Assembly (NCBI RefSeq): GCF_000427885.1 | Contig: NZ_ATYW01000015.1 | Span: forward strand, 1 to 64,000 | Length of the DNA: 64,000 nt | Source of the DNA: Glycomyces tenuis DSM 44171 | Lineage (GTDB): Bacteria > Actinomycetota > Actinomycetes > Mycobacteriales > Micromonosporaceae | Direction of reading: 5' to 3' | Part shown: one piece after another, positions 8,965-19,928 of the stretch | How positions within the stretch are numbered: position 1 is the first letter of the stretch | Layout: every line of letters begins with the position of its first letter | Made by a program: the position numbers and the translations under genes | Notes under the pieces: generated by a model | Database searches by the model: none | The model's input: the letters and a program-made list of their open reading frames with translations, nothing else | Told to the model about the DNA's origin: nothing

Positions 8965-9867
8965 GTGTCAGACAATTTGAAACTGAACCGTCGCCACCTG
9001 ATGCTCGGCGCCTCCGGCGGCGCGGCCGTCCTGGCTCTCGGGGCCTGCTCCCGGACCGAGGAGGGCGGTGGAGGCGGCCTCCTGGAAGAGGCACAGGACG
9101 GCGGCAAGCTGCGCGTCGCCTACGCCGACGAAGCCCCCTACGCCTACACCGCCGAGGACGGCTCGGTCACCGGCCAGTCCGTCGACACCTACATTTACAT
9201 TCTCGACCAGCTCGGCATCTCGGCCGACCAGATCGAGTGGAAGCAGACCAAGTGGGAGTCCCTCATCCCCGGGCTCGGCAGCACCCACGACATGGTCGTC
9301 GCCGGCATGTACATCACCCCCGAGCGCTGCGAGGCCGTGGCCTTCGCGAACCCGGACTACATCATGCCGGACGCGCTGATGGTGCTGGCCGGAAACCCGG
9401 GCGGGTGGACCACGCTCAACGACATGGCCGAGACCGACGGCGTCATCGGCGTCATGAACGGCACCAGCGAGTACGAGGTCGCCTCCGCGATCTTCGACGA
9501 AGAGCGGATCAACGTCCAGGCGAACCTCGACGCCCTCATGCTCGAGCTCAAGGCCGGCCGCTGCGACGCCATCGGCCTGACCTCGGCCAACCTGAAGCTC
9601 GCCGCCGAAGCGGACGCCGAGGTCGAGGTCACCGAGCCCTTCTGGCTCATCGACCCCGAGAGCGGCGAGGAGATCATCGGCGCCGGCGCGGGGGTCTTCC
9701 AGCCCGGCGACTCGGATTTCCGCGACGCGGTCAACGAAGAGGTCGCCACGCTGCTCGAGGACACCGCGACGTGGGAGGGCATCGTCTCCCCGTACGGCTT
9801 CACCGCCGACGTCAACCACCCGGAGGGCCTGACCGCCGAGGACCTCTGCCCGGACACGTACCAGTAG
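8965..9867 (+). CDS. ehuB: Ectoine/hydroxyectoine ABC transporter, substrate-binding lipoprotein EhuB
   Basis: A solute-binding protein of the polar amino acid (PAAT/HAAT-like) class that captures ectoine and hydroxyectoine outside the membrane. It begins with a twin-arginine-like signal (R9-R10 HLML) and a lipobox LGA-C28, so it is probably exported folded and lipidated. The family signature AGMYITPERCEAVAF is present, with a C-terminal EDLCPDTYQ. The start is GTG 8965: GGAGGAG lies 6 nt before it, whereas the upstream ATG 8932 has no ribosome site and would bury the signal. The product is 300 aa. It is the first gene of a four-gene operon in the order B-C-D-A. Confidence 0.93.
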   Translation: MSDNLKLNRRHLMLGASGGAAVLALGACSRTEEGGGGGLLEEAQDGGKLRVAYADEAPYAYTAEDGSVTGQSVDTYIYILDQLGISADQIEWKQTKWESLIPGLGSTHDMVVAGMYITPERCEAVAFANPDYIMPDALMVLAGNPGGWTTLNDMAETDGVIGVMNGTSEYEVASAIFDEERINVQANLDALMLELKAGRCDAIGLTSANLKLAAEADAEVEVTEPFWLIDPESGEEIIGAGAGVFQPGDSDFRDAVNEEVATLLEDTATWEGIVSPYGFTADVNHPEGLTAEDLCPDTYQ

Positions 9868-9871
9868 CGCC

Positions 9872-10642
9872 ATGGACTGGCAGACCATAATCGACTCGCT
9901 GCCCAGCTATGCCGAGCCGTTCTGGGTGACCGTCCAGGTCACCGTCGGCGCCTCGGCGCTGGCGCTGGTCGTCGCCTTCGGGCTGGGGCTCATGACCAGT
10001 TCGAAGCACCTCATCGTGCGCACCCCCGCCCGCACCGTCGTGGAGTTCATCCGCGGCTCCTCGGTGGTGGTGCAGCTGTTCTGGTTCGCCTACGCCATGC
10101 CGCAGCTGCTGGGCATCCAGTTCGACTACGCCATCCTGACCGGGATCATCGCGCTGGCGCTCAACTACGGCGCCTACTCCTCGGAGGTGGTGCGCGGCGC
10201 CATCGCGGCGGTCCCCAAGGGGCAGTTGGAGGCGGCCACCGCGCTGAACTTCACCAGCGCGCAGAAGATGCGACTGGTGATCCTGCCGCAGGCCTGGCCG
10301 GAGATGATCCCGTCCCTGTGCTCCTTCGCGATCATGCTGCTCAAGGCCAGCGCGCTGGTCTCCCTGGTGCAGATCATCGACCTCACCGCCTGGGCCGAGA
10401 CGCTCGGCCGACGTCCGGGGCAGGACCTGCTGGTGCACCTCGGCCTGATCCTGGTCATCTACTTCATCCTGGCCTGGCTCATCTGGACCGGCATGCGGGC
10501 GCTCGAGCGCCGGGCGAAGCGGGGCCTGGGCCAGGGCCACCCCACGACCCGCACGAAGGACACCGAGACCGTCGGCGGCGTGCTGGGCGGGCTGGAGCCC
10601 GACGACCATGTCGTCACGGAAGGAGGAGGTGACCGGGCATGA
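9872..10642 (+). CDS. ehuC: Ectoine/hydroxyectoine ABC transporter permease EhuC
   Basis: A 256-aa inner-membrane permease of the His/Glu/Gln transport family with about five membrane helices. The EAA loop that contacts the ATPase reads GAIAAVPKGQLEAATALNFT. It starts 4 nt after ehuB and overlaps ehuD by ATGA. The C-terminal 35 residues are a hydrophilic tail longer than in most EhuC proteins. With EhuD it should form the heterodimeric channel. Confidence 0.92.
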   Translation: MDWQTIIDSLPSYAEPFWVTVQVTVGASALALVVAFGLGLMTSSKHLIVRTPARTVVEFIRGSSVVVQLFWFAYAMPQLLGIQFDYAILTGIIALALNYGAYSSEVVRGAIAAVPKGQLEAATALNFTSAQKMRLVILPQAWPEMIPSLCSFAIMLLKASALVSLVQIIDLTAWAETLGRRPGQDLLVHLGLILVIYFILAWLIWTGMRALERRAKRGLGQGHPTTRTKDTETVGGVLGGLEPDDHVVTEGGGDRA

Positions 10643-11287
10643 GCGGTTGGAGCAATGAACGCGCCGCCGAGATCTTCCCGATGGTCCTGGACGGCTTCTG
10701 GGTCGTCCTCCAGGTCACCCTCGTCGCGAGCGTCATCGCAGTGGTCCTGGGGCTGCTGGTCGCCATCGTCGAGCAGTCGGCGCCCCCCGCGGTCCGCCGC
10801 CCCGTCAGCTGGTTCATGCAGTTCATCCGGAACACCCCGCTGCTGGTGCAGGTGCTGTTCGTGTGGTACGCGGTCAGCCTCTACATCAACCCCGAGTGGA
10901 GCGCCTTCGCCGTCGGCTCGGCGGTGCTGGGCCTCCACTACGCCTCGTACACCTCGGAGTCCTTCCGCGCCGGGATCGAAGCGATCCCGAAGGGGCAGTG
11001 GGAGGCGGCCACGGCCCTGAGCCTGCCGGCCCACCGCACCTGGTTCGCGGTGATCCTGCCGCAGATGATGCGGCGCTCGACCGCGGCGGTCGCGAACTGG
11101 CTCATCGCCATGTTCAAGGAAGTGCCGACGCTGTTCGCCATCGGCGTCATCGAGATGATCGCCCAGGTCCAGACCTACACGGGCCTGAACTACACCGGCG
11201 ACGTCGAGGGCTACACCATCGCGGGACTGCTGTTCCTCGCCGCCTCCTACCCGGTGGCGGTCGCGATGCGGAGATTGGAGATTCGCC

Positions 11288-11307
<20 letters not shown>
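10639..11307 (+). CDS. ehuD: Ectoine/hydroxyectoine ABC transporter permease EhuD
   Basis: A 222-aa partner permease. Membrane helices and an EAA loop (GIEAIPKGQWEAATALSLP) match the family. The ATG overlaps the ehuC stop (ATGA), and the GGAGG of its ribosome site lies in the end of ehuC. The 3' end overlaps the ehuA start by 20 nt, so translation of C, D and A is probably coupled. Confidence 0.92.
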
Positions 11308-12097
<790 letters not shown>

Positions 12098-12139
12098 AAT
12101 TGGAACCTCCTCCATCCTTGGAGAGTGTTAGGGGTGTTC

Positions 12140-12180
12140 GAGGGGGCGGCCATGAGGGGTTTAGGGCCGCCCCCTCTTTA
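12140..12180 (+). terminator. Rho-independent terminator of the ehu operon
   Basis: A 12-bp perfect stem (GAGGGGGCGGCC / GGCCGCCCCCTC) with a 13-nt loop, followed by TTTA, lies 43 nt behind ehuA. The remainder of the gap to 12360 holds no gene that I can recognise. Confidence 0.85.
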
Positions 12181-12360
12181 CGTGCCCGCCCGCCCCTCCC
12201 GGATACCGGCCCGAAGGCCGCGACGGCGGCCTCCGCGGGGCCTCCGCTCCCTCCCCAGCGGCCACGCCGACCGGCCCGGGCGCGGTATGCGGCGACGTCA
12301 CGCTCGGTCAGTGGCAGAATCTAACAGCGTGTCAACCCGTTACTGCGAGGACCGGCGCTT

Positions 12361-13041
12361 ATGAATCTGTTCGGCAAGGGCGATGTCACCCCCGAGGAAG
12401 CCGTGGCCGTCATCGGCCTGGGCCGCTTCGGCACGGCCGTCGCCGAATCCCTCACGAGGCTCGGCCACGAAGTCCTCGCCGTCGACGAGCGCCCCGAGAT
12501 CGTGCAGCGCGCCTCCGACTCCCTCACCCACGTGGTGCAGGCCGACTCGACCGACTCGGCCGTGCTGGCGCAGCTGGGCGTGGGCGAGTTCGACCACGTC
12601 GTGGTCGCCATCGGCACCGACATCGAGGCGAGCGTGCTGACCGTCCTGGCCTGCGAGGAGGCCGGGGTCCGCGAGATCTGGGCGAAGGCCATCAACGCCA
12701 AGCACGGCCAGATCCTGCACCGCACCGGCGCCCACCACGTCGTCTACCCCGAGGCGGCCATGGGCGAGCGGGTCGCGCACCTCGTGAGCGGCAAGATGAT
12801 GGACTTCATCGAGTTCGACGACGGCTTCGCGATCGTCAAGACCAGGGCGCCGGCCGAGGCGGTCGACAAGCGGCTGGGCGAGTCGAAGCTGCGCTCGAAG
12901 TGGGGCGTGACCGTCGTCGGCGTCAAGAAGACCGGTGAGGACTTCACCTACGCCACCCCCGACACCGTCATCCTCGAAGGCGACACCCTCATCGTCTCGG
13001 GCAGCACGGAGAAGGTCGAGGCGTTCGCCTCCACCACCTGA
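12361..13041 (+). CDS. KtrA/TrkA-type K+ channel regulatory subunit (RCK domains)
   Basis: A 226-aa cytosolic gating ring subunit. An N-terminal Rossmann RCK domain starts AVIGLGRFGTAVAESL, whose GxGxxG motif binds nucleotide. The acidic ends of the second and fourth strands (VDERPE, ADSTD) follow. A C-terminal RCK-C (TrkA-C) domain covers about 140-220. The start is ATG 12361 with GAGGA about 9 nt upstream. The downstream gene, 1 nt after the stop, encodes the membrane channel, so the two form a Ktr-type K+ uptake system. Ktr is preferred over Trk because the protein has a single RCK-N/RCK-C unit. Confidence 0.93.
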   Translation: MNLFGKGDVTPEEAVAVIGLGRFGTAVAESLTRLGHEVLAVDERPEIVQRASDSLTHVVQADSTDSAVLAQLGVGEFDHVVVAIGTDIEASVLTVLACEEAGVREIWAKAINAKHGQILHRTGAHHVVYPEAAMGERVAHLVSGKMMDFIEFDDGFAIVKTRAPAEAVDKRLGESKLRSKWGVTVVGVKKTGEDFTYATPDTVILEGDTLIVSGSTEKVEAFASTT

Positions 13042-13042
13042 C

Positions 13043-14392
13043 ATGCGCTTCTTCACCGGCTGGTTCACCCGTCACCCCGTGCGCCTGGTCCCCATGGGGT
13101 TCGCGGCCACCATAGCCGCCACCACCGTGCTGCTGTGGCTGCCGATCTCCCAGGCCACCGACTCGGGCACCCGCCTGATAGACGCGCTGTACACCGCGAC
13201 CTCCGCGGTCACGGTCACCGGACTGATCACACTGGACACCTCGTCCCACTGGACGGTCTTCGCCGAGGCCGTCCTCATGGTCGCCATGCAGATCGGCGGC
13301 CTCGGCATCATGGCCAGCGCCGCCTTCCTCGGCCTGGTCGTCAGCAAGCGGCTCGGACTCCGCTCGCGGCTGATGGCGCAGGCGGAGACCAACCGCGCGA
13401 TCAACATGGGCGATGTCAGAGGCGTCCTCTCCCGCGCGGTCCTGGTGATGGCCTCCGTCGAGACCGTCACCGCCGCCTTCCTGGCCGGCCGCTTCCACCT
13501 CGAATACGGCTTCTCAAGGCCCGAGGCGATCTGGCAGGGCGCCTTCCACTCGATCAGCTCGTTCAACTCCGGCGGCTTCAGCCTCTTCGCGAACTCGCTG
13601 GAGAACTTCGAGAACGACCCCTGGATCATCGTCCCGATCATCGCCTCCTCGATCATCGGCGGCCTCGGCATGCCGGTCCTGTACGAACTGGCCCGGCGCG
13701 ACTGGGGCCGCAGGAAGTGGACGCTGCACACCAAGATGACGCTGACCGGGACGGCGATCCTGTTCGTCGGCGGGTTCGTCGTCTTCCTGGCCTTCGAGTG
13801 GTCGAACCCGGCCACGCTGGGGCCGTTCGCGTGGCACCAGAAGCTGCTGCCCGCGCTGATGCAGGACGTCATGCTCCGCTCGACCGGTTACAACACGATC
13901 CCGGTCGGCGAGATGCACACGCACTCGGTCCTGGTGGGCGTCATCCTGATGTTCATCGGCGGCGGCTCGGCCTCCACGGCCGGCGGCATCAAGGTCACCA
14001 CGTTCTTCGTGCTGCTGTGGGTCATCTGGTCCGAGATCCGCGGCGAACCCGAGGCCTCGGCGTTCCGCACCCGGCTGAGCGACTCGGTGATCCGGCAGGC
14101 CATGTCGGTGGCGCTGCTCTACGTCGCCTTCATCGCGGCCGGAGCGATCCTGATCCAGATGTTCGAGCCGCACCTGCGGCTCCACGACATCCTCTTCGAA
14201 GCGACCTCGGCCGGCGCCACGGTGGGGCAGTCGACGGGCATCACCGCCGCGCTCTCCGACCCTTCCAAAGTGGTGTCGATCGTACTGATGTACGGAGGAC
14301 GGATCGGGCCGGTGCTGTTGGCGACGTCCCTCGCGATCCGCACCAGGCACCGGTTGTACCGTTACCCCGAAGGCCGTCCCCTCGTCGGCTGA
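13043..14392 (+). CDS. KtrB/TrkH-type K+ uptake membrane subunit
   Basis: A 449-aa channel-like transporter made of four M1-P-M2 repeats. The four selectivity-filter glycines are visible in SAVTVTGL, SSFNSGGF, LRSTGYN and SAGATVGQ. Intramembrane loop sequence GGGSASTAGGIKVTT matches the family. The ATG at 13043 follows the ktrA-type stop by 1 nt, so translation is coupled. It imports K+ (possibly with Na+) under control of the upstream RCK subunit; osmotic adaptation would fit the ectoine uptake operon next door. Confidence 0.93.
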   Translation: MRFFTGWFTRHPVRLVPMGFAATIAATTVLLWLPISQATDSGTRLIDALYTATSAVTVTGLITLDTSSHWTVFAEAVLMVAMQIGGLGIMASAAFLGLVVSKRLGLRSRLMAQAETNRAINMGDVRGVLSRAVLVMASVETVTAAFLAGRFHLEYGFSRPEAIWQGAFHSISSFNSGGFSLFANSLENFENDPWIIVPIIASSIIGGLGMPVLYELARRDWGRRKWTLHTKMTLTGTAILFVGGFVVFLAFEWSNPATLGPFAWHQKLLPALMQDVMLRSTGYNTIPVGEMHTHSVLVGVILMFIGGGSASTAGGIKVTTFFVLLWVIWSEIRGEPEASAFRTRLSDSVIRQAMSVALLYVAFIAAGAILIQMFEPHLRLHDILFEATSAGATVGQSTGITAALSDPSKVVSIVLMYGGRIGPVLLATSLAIRTRHRLYRYPEGRPLVG

Positions 14393-14484
14393 TCCACCCC
14401 TGCCCGCCGACGAACCGCCACTACAAGCGAAGATAGTCCCAGCCCCACCGCAGTGCGGTTCGTCGCCCAGAAAGGACTCCCCCG

Positions 14485-16923
14485 ATGTCCCGTAAAGCCC
14501 GGCAGCGCACCAGCCGTCTTCCGATCCGGATGCAGCTCATGCTGCCGATCGCCGCCGCGCTGATGGGGATGCTGGTGCTGGGGCTGTTCCAGACCGTGCA
14601 CGTGTGGGGCGAGTACCAGGACGCGACCGACGCCGAGGTGCTCGCCGACCTCGCCGGAGCGGCCGCCGACGTCCTCGACGGGCACCAGGACGAGGGCGCG
14701 CCGATGCTCCAGGCGGCGCTGACCGGCTCGATGGACGAGGTCGACATCGACTCGCTGCGCCAGCGCACCGACGAGGCGGTGGTCGAGTTCGGGTCCGTGG
14801 CCGGGCCGGCGAGCGAGCGGTTCCCCGCCCTGTCCAACTCCCTGGACGAGCTGCTCAACCACTTCGAGCGCTTCGACGGCGCCCGAAGCGCCATGGACCG
14901 CCTGGCCTCCGGCGAGCTGACCTTCAACGACCGGGAGGTCGTGGACGCGTTCATCACCTACCAGACGATCGCGAACAAGCTCGTCAGCCTCACCTCCCGG
15001 CTGCCGGGCCTGGTGGACAACGCCGCCATCGCCTCCCACCTGGACGCGCTGGACTCCTCGCTCCAGGCGGGACGGCTCGCCGCCGAGATCCAGTTCAGCG
15101 TCGCCTACGACCTGACCGCGCTGGCCGCCGCCGACGAGATCCTGGTCGGACGGGTGTCGCTCGGCAACGTCGCGCACCTGTCCGGCTCCTTCGACCGCCA
15201 GATCCTCGAGCTGGAGAGCAGCGCCTCGGAGGAGATCAGGGACGTCTACCGCACCGCGATGGCCACGGACGAGGCCGACACCGCCCGGGCGGCGCTGCTG
15301 ATCTACCTCGACGGCGACATCCCCGACCTGGAGCCCGCCGAGTTCTCCGCCGCGCAGGCGGCGGTCGTCAGCGCCCTGCACCGGACCCAGGACACGGCCG
15401 TGGAGGTCCTGGACCGCGACGTCGCCGCCCTGCGCGACTCCTCGACGCGGACGCTGCTGACCACATTCGCGCTGATCATCGTGCTGGCGTTGACGGCGAT
15501 CATCTCCGCGGCCATGCTCGCCCGCCGCATCAGCCTGCGCGTCGACTCCGTCCGCGAGGCCACGCTGACCGCCGCCTACGACACGCTGCCCAAGACCGTC
15601 GCCGCGGTCTCCCAGGCCTCCAACGCCGACGAGGTCGACCGGCTGCTCCAGGCCGCCAAACGGCAGACGATCGTCGCCACCGACGCCCGCTACTCCGACG
15701 AGCTCGACAGCCTCGCCGAGGCGTTCAGCGCCGCCCACCACCAGGCGCTGCGCCAGACCGCGAACCAGGCGCTGCTGCGCATCGACGTCGAGGCGATGAT
15801 GAAGACCCTCGCCAGGCGCGGGCAGAGCCTCATCCGCCGCCAGCAGCAGGTCATGGAGTCGCTGGTGGACGACTCGCCCTCGGAGGTCCCCGACGAGTGG
15901 CGCAGCGTCTAGCACCTGCTCAGCCGCATGCGGCGCAACGAGGAGAACCTGCTGCTGCTGGCCGGCGGCGATCCGCAGCGGCGCTACAACCACCCCGCCG
16001 ACATCGAGACGATCATCCGCGACGCGGTCTCCGAGATCGAGGGCGCCGGGCGCGTCGTCGTCGAGAACCAGGTCTCGGCGCGCCTGGAGACCAGGCCCGC
16101 CGGCGACGTCGTCCGCATCCTCGCCGAGCTGCTCGACAACGCCGCCTCCTACTCCCCTCCCACGCAGCAGGTCCGCGTCACCTCCCGCCGCTCGGGCTCG
16201 GAGATCGTCATCTCCATCGCCGACGACGGCATCGGCCTCAACCCCGAGCAGATGTCGGCGATCAACCGCCGCCTGGCCGAGCCCACCCAGCTGAACTCGG
16301 AGCTCACGGCCACCATGGGCCTCCTGGTCGTCGGCCGGCTCGCCGCCGAGCACGCCATCAGCGTGCAGCTGCACTCCACGATGGGCAAGGGCACGCTCGC
16401 GCTCGTCCGCATCCCCGCCTCGGCGCACGCCGAGCTGACCGCCGGCCTGCTCCCGACCGCGCCGGGGACCTCCTCGGCGCGGCTGGCGCTGTCGGCGCAC
16501 GCCGCGAACCTGCCGATGACCGGCACCGGCTCCGACGCGGCCGCCGAGGGCGCCGCCGAGCCGATCGTGCCCCGGCCCCTCAAGGCCGGAGTGACGCCCG
16601 AACCACGCCCGGTAGCTGGGCAGACGCGCGGGCCCTCCGGGGGCGCCCCGAACGGTTCGGCGGTCACTGCGGGACCCGCGGCGGAGCCGGTGGATGTTAC
16701 CTTCAGGAAGGTGAACAGAGCACTCGAATCCGCCGGAGGCCCGAACGGCACGGAACTGCCGCGGCGGGCGCCGGGCACCCGGCTGCTGCCGGGGGCCGTC
16801 CCCGGCGCGGGACCGAGCTCGGGCGGCGTCGACCTCGACCCCGCCGAGATCCGCGACCGCCTGACCGGCTTCGCCTCCGGCATCGCGGCGGCCTCGGAAC
16901 ACGAACAACGAAAACTTCAGTAG
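14485..16923 (+). pseudogene. Conservon-type sensor histidine kinase, interrupted by in-frame TAG
   Basis: One continuous reading frame of about 812 codons matches the nitrate-sensing-like histidine kinases that head actinomycete conservons (CvnA type). It has a TM helix at about 17-37, an extracellular helical sensor to about 325, a second TM near 325-345, a linker and coiled coil. After the break comes the kinase core: MRRNEENLLLLAG, N-box ELLDNAASYS and G-box DDGIGL. An amber codon at 15910-15912 cuts the frame exactly before the conserved HLLSRMRRN segment. An ATG at 15928 could restart the C-half but has no ribosome site. A Pro-rich tail follows the ATPase. The options are nonsense mutation, sequencing error, readthrough, or a real two-chain kinase. 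Confidence 0.85.
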
Positions 16924-16934
16924 AAAGCAGGGAG

Positions 16935-17333
16935 ATGGATAGCAAGGACAACAGTGTCGGTGAACTCGACTGGCTCCTGACCTCCTTCGTGGAGAAGGTG
17001 CCGGACGTCTCCGAAGCCCTGACCGTCTCCGTCGACGGACTCGCCCTCGCGGCGTCGCAGGGCCTGTCCACCGACCGCGCCGACCAGCTCGCCGCCATCA
17101 CCTCCGGGCTCGCCAGCCTGACGACGGGGGCGGCCAAGGTCCTCAACGCCGGCCGCATCCGCCAGTCGGTCATCGACATGGACGAGGGCGTGCTGCTGCT
17201 CATGGCCGTCGGCGACCGCGCCCAGGTGGCCGTGCTCGCCAACGCCGGCTGCGACCTCGGCCAGGTCGGCTACGAGACCGCGCTGCTCGTCAAGCGGGTC
17301 TACGCCGCGCTGGAACCCGACGCCCGCAGCTGA
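16935..17333 (+). CDS. Roadblock/LC7 (MglB-like, CvnB) protein
   Basis: A 132-aa protein starting MDSKDNSVGELDWLLTSFVE, the typical beginning of actinomycete roadblock proteins that act as partners or GAP-like regulators of a small GTPase. The core has VSVDGLALAAS and the repeated AAITSGLASL/TGAAKVL helix. It lies 11 nt after the sensor kinase, as in conservons. However, the usual third and fourth members (DUF742 and the Ras-like GTPase) are missing; a hairpin and then ctaD follow instead. The start is ATG 16935. Confidence 0.92.
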   Translation: MDSKDNSVGELDWLLTSFVEKVPDVSEALTVSVDGLALAASQGLSTDRADQLAAITSGLASLTTGAAKVLNAGRIRQSVIDMDEGVLLLMAVGDRAQVAVLANAGCDLGQVGYETALLVKRVYAALEPDARS

Positions 17334-17338
17334 GGGCC

Positions 17339-17371
17339 CGCGCGGCGGCGGCCCACCGCATCCGCCGCGCG
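17339..17371 (+). terminator. Hairpin after the roadblock gene
   Basis: A perfect 10-bp stem (CGCGCGGCGG / CCGCCGCGCG) with a 13-nt loop immediately follows the stop codon. No T tract is present. The remainder of the gap to ctaD (17372-17585) shows no gene. Confidence 0.6.
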
Positions 17372-17585
17372 GACGCGTAGGAGATTGCTCACGGACCGGC
17401 GCCGCCGGCCTCCGCGGTGGTCCGCCCCGCTCGCCGCGCTCCGCCCGTACCATGCGAACCACCTGCGATAACCACCGAACGCTCACGCACCGCCACGCCG
17501 CTTCGCTCTTCCCCCTCCGCAGGAGAGCCGAATCGGGGGGCTATTCTGCGTTCGCTACCTGGAAACAGAATCTGGAGGCCCACAG

Positions 17586-19265
17586 GTGACCACGGTTGAG
17601 CCCAAGGTCGAACCAACGCCTATCGTCGCGCGCCCCTGGCCGGTGCGCCGCGAACCGAGGGGCTCCTGGCTCGCCCGCACCCTGCGCACCACCGACGCCA
17701 AGCAGATCGGCCTGATGTACTTCGTGACGTCGATGGCCTTCTTCGGCATCGGCGGCGTACTGGCCCTGCTGATCCGCGCCGAGCTGTTCCGACCGGGGAT
17801 GCAGATCGTCTCCGCCGAGCAGTACAACCAGCTGTTCACGATGCACGGCACGATCATGCTGCTCATGTTCGCCACCCCGATCGTGTTCGCCTTCGGCAAC
17901 TACTTGGTTCCGCTCCAGATCGGCGCCCCCGACGTCGCGTTCCCGCGGCTCAACGCCTACGCCTACTGGCTGTACCTGTTCGGCTCGACGCTCGCCGTCG
18001 CCGGCTTCATCACGCCCGGCGGCGCGGCCGCGTTCGGCTGGTTCGCCTACCAGCCGCTGTCGAACGCCGTGAACTCCCCCGGGATCGGCGCCGACATGTG
18101 GTTCGTCGGCCTGACCATCTCGGGCCTGGGCACCATCCTCGGCGCGGTCAACATGATCACCACGATCGTGACGATGCGGGCCCCGGGCATGGTCATGTTC
18201 CGGATGCCGATCTTCACCTGGAACATCCTCATCACCAGCCTGCTGATGATCCTGGTGTTCCCGATCCTGGCCGCCGCGCTCCTCGCGGTCGTCGCCGACC
18301 GGCAGCTGGGCGCGCACGTGTTCGACGCCGAGACCGGCGGCGCGATCCTGTGGCAGCACCTGTTCTGGTTCTTCGGCCACCCCGAGGTCTACATCGTGGC
18401 GCTGCCGTTCTTCGGCATCGTCTCCGAGATCTTCCCGGTCTTCAGCAGGAAGCCGATCTTCGGCTACAAGACGCTCGTCGCGGCCACCCTCGCCATCGCG
18501 GGCCTGTCGATGGCGGTGTGGGCCCACCACATGTACGCCACCGGCGCGGTCATGCTGCCGTTCTTCTCGCTGATGACCTTCCTGATCGCCGTGCCCACCG
18601 GCGTCAAGTTCTTCAATTGGATCGGCACCATGTGGAAGGGCCAGCTGACCTTCGAGGCGCCGATGCTGTTCAGCCTCGGCTTCCTGGTGACCTTCCTCCT
18701 CGGGGGCCTGTCGGGCGTCCTGCTCGCCAGCCCGCCCATCGACTTCCACGTCTCGGACTCCTACTTCGTGGTGGCGCACTTCCACTACGTCCTGTTCGGC
18801 ACGATCGTGTTCGCGGTCTTCGCCGGCGTGTACTTCTGGTTCCCGAAGGTCGCCGGGCGCATGTACGACGAGCGGCTCGCGAAGGTCCACTTCTGGTTGA
18901 CGTTCATCGGCTTCCACACCACGTTCCTGGTGCAGCACTGGCTGGGCAACGAGGGCTTCCCGCGCCGCTACGTCGACTACCAGGCCGGGGACGGCTTCAC
19001 GACGCTGAACATGATCTCGACGGTGGGCGCGTTCATCCTGGGCCTGTCGACGCTGCCGTTCATCTGGAACCTGTTCAAGTCCTGGAAGTCCGGCCGCCTG
19101 GTCGAGACGAACGACCCGTGGGGCTACGGCGGCTCCCTGGAGTGGGCCACGAGCTGCCCGCCGCCGCTGCGCAACTTCGACCGGATCCCGCGCATCCGCT
19201 CCGAGCGGCCCGTCTTCGACGAGAAGTGGGGGCACCTGGTCCCGGAGTCGAAGAAGGGGCATTGA
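17586..19265 (+). CDS. ctaD: Cytochrome c oxidase subunit I (aa3 type)
   Basis: A 559-aa, 12-helix catalytic subunit of the terminal oxidase that reduces O2 to water and pumps protons. The haem a ligand is in MHGTIM. The Cu-B/cross-link motif is HPEVY, the Cu-B pair is [10 protein letters not shown], and the haem a3/haem a ligands are in [11 protein letters not shown]. The start is GTG 17586 with GGAGG about 10 nt upstream. It stands alone, as in Mycobacterium and Streptomyces where ctaC/E/F are elsewhere. It ends at a strong terminator. Confidence 0.97.
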   Translation: MTTVEPKVEPTPIVARPWPVRREPRGSWLARTLRTTDAKQIGLMYFVTSMAFFGIGGVLALLIRAELFRPGMQIVSAEQYNQLFTMHGTIMLLMFATPIVFAFGNYLVPLQIGAPDVAFPRLNAYAYWLYLFGSTLAVAGFITPGGAAAFGWFAYQPLSNAVNSPGIGADMWFVGLTISGLGTILGAVNMITTIVTMRAPGMVMFRMPIFTWNILITSLLMILVFPILAAALLAVVADRQLGAHVFDAETGGAILWQHLFWFFGHPEVYIVALPFFGIVSEIFPVFSRKPIFGYKTLVAATLAIAGLSMAVWAHHMYATGAVMLPFFSLMTFLIAVPTGVKFFNWIGTMWKGQLTFEAPMLFSLGFLVTFLLGGLSGVLLASPPIDFHVSDSYFVVAHFHYVLFGTIVFAVFAGVYFWFPKVAGRMYDERLAKVHFWLTFIGFHTTFLVQHWLGNEGFPRRYVDYQAGDGFTTLNMISTVGAFILGLSTLPFIWNLFKSWKSGRLVETNDPWGYGGSLEWATSCPPPLRNFDRIPRIRSERPVFDEKWGHLVPESKKGH

Positions 19266-19275
19266 GCCACGTGAG

Positions 19276-19310
19276 AAAAGGGCCCGGAGACGATGCCTCC
19301 GGGCCCTTTT
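19276..19310 (+). terminator. Strong Rho-independent terminator of ctaD
   Basis: A 14-bp perfect stem (AAAAGGGCCCGGAG / CTCCGGGCCCTTTT) with a 7-nt loop. The 3' arm ends in a T run; the mirrored A run makes it potentially bidirectional. Confidence 0.95.
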
Positions 19311-19322
19311 AAGGTCCCACCC

Positions 19323-19351
19323 CTGACAGATCCGTACCCGCTCGATAGGCT
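19323..19351 (+). promoter_or_regulatory. Promoter of the nicotinamidase gene (leaderless)
   Basis: CTGACA (19323-19328), a 17-nt spacer and TAGGCT (19346-19351) fit a housekeeping sigma promoter. The -10 ends 7 nt before the ATG at 19359, so transcription should begin at or within a base of the start codon. No Shine-Dalgarno sequence is present. Confidence 0.65.
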
Positions 19352-19358
19352 TTGAAAC

Positions 19359-19922
19359 ATGAGCAGGGCATTGATCGTGGTGGACGTCCAGAACGACTTC
19401 TGTGAGGGCGGCTCGCTGGCCGTCGACGGCGGGGCGGCGGTGGCCCGCGGCGTCACCGAGCTCATCGGCGCCGAACGCGAGCGGTGGGACCATGTGGTCG
19501 CCACCCGCGACTGGCACATCGACCCGGGGCTCCACTTCTCGGCCGAGCCGGACTTCCGGGACTCGTGGCCGCCGCACTGCGTGGTCGGCACGCCGGGCTC
19601 GCACTTCCACCCCGACTTCGACCACACGCTCGCCGAGGCCGTGTTCGACAAGGGCGCCTACGAGGCGGCCTACTCCGGTTTCGAGGGCTCGAGCGGCGAG
19701 ACGGGCCTGGCCGAGTGGCTGCGGGAGCGCGGCGTGGACGAGGTCGACGTCGTCGGCATCGCCACCGACCACTGCGTGCGGGCCACGGCGCTGGACGCCG
19801 TCGGCGAGGGCTTCCGGGCGACGGTCCTGCTCGGCTACACGGCGGCCGTCGCCGAGGAGACGCGGGCGAAGGCCCTCCGGGACTTCGAGGAGGCGGGCGT
19901 CGCGGTCGAGCCCGGCGCCTGA
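19359..19922 (+). CDS. pncA: Nicotinamidase (isochorismatase superfamily)
   Basis: A 187-aa amidohydrolase that converts nicotinamide to nicotinate in NAD salvage. The catalytic triad is visible: Asp in LIVVDVQNDF (about residue 9), Lys in VFDKGAY, and Cys in GIATDHCVRAT. Metal ligands lie in ATRDWHIDPGLHF. The length fits PncA (about 186 aa). The start ATG 19359 appears leaderless. The gene converges on uppS with only 6 nt between stops and no obvious hairpin there. Confidence 0.93.
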   Translation: MSRALIVVDVQNDFCEGGSLAVDGGAAVARGVTELIGAERERWDHVVATRDWHIDPGLHFSAEPDFRDSWPPHCVVGTPGSHFHPDFDHTLAEAVFDKGAYEAAYSGFEGSSGETGLAEWLRERGVDEVDVVGIATDHCVRATALDAVGEGFRATVLLGYTAAVAEETRAKALRDFEEAGVAVEPGA

Positions 19923-19928
19923 GGGCGG

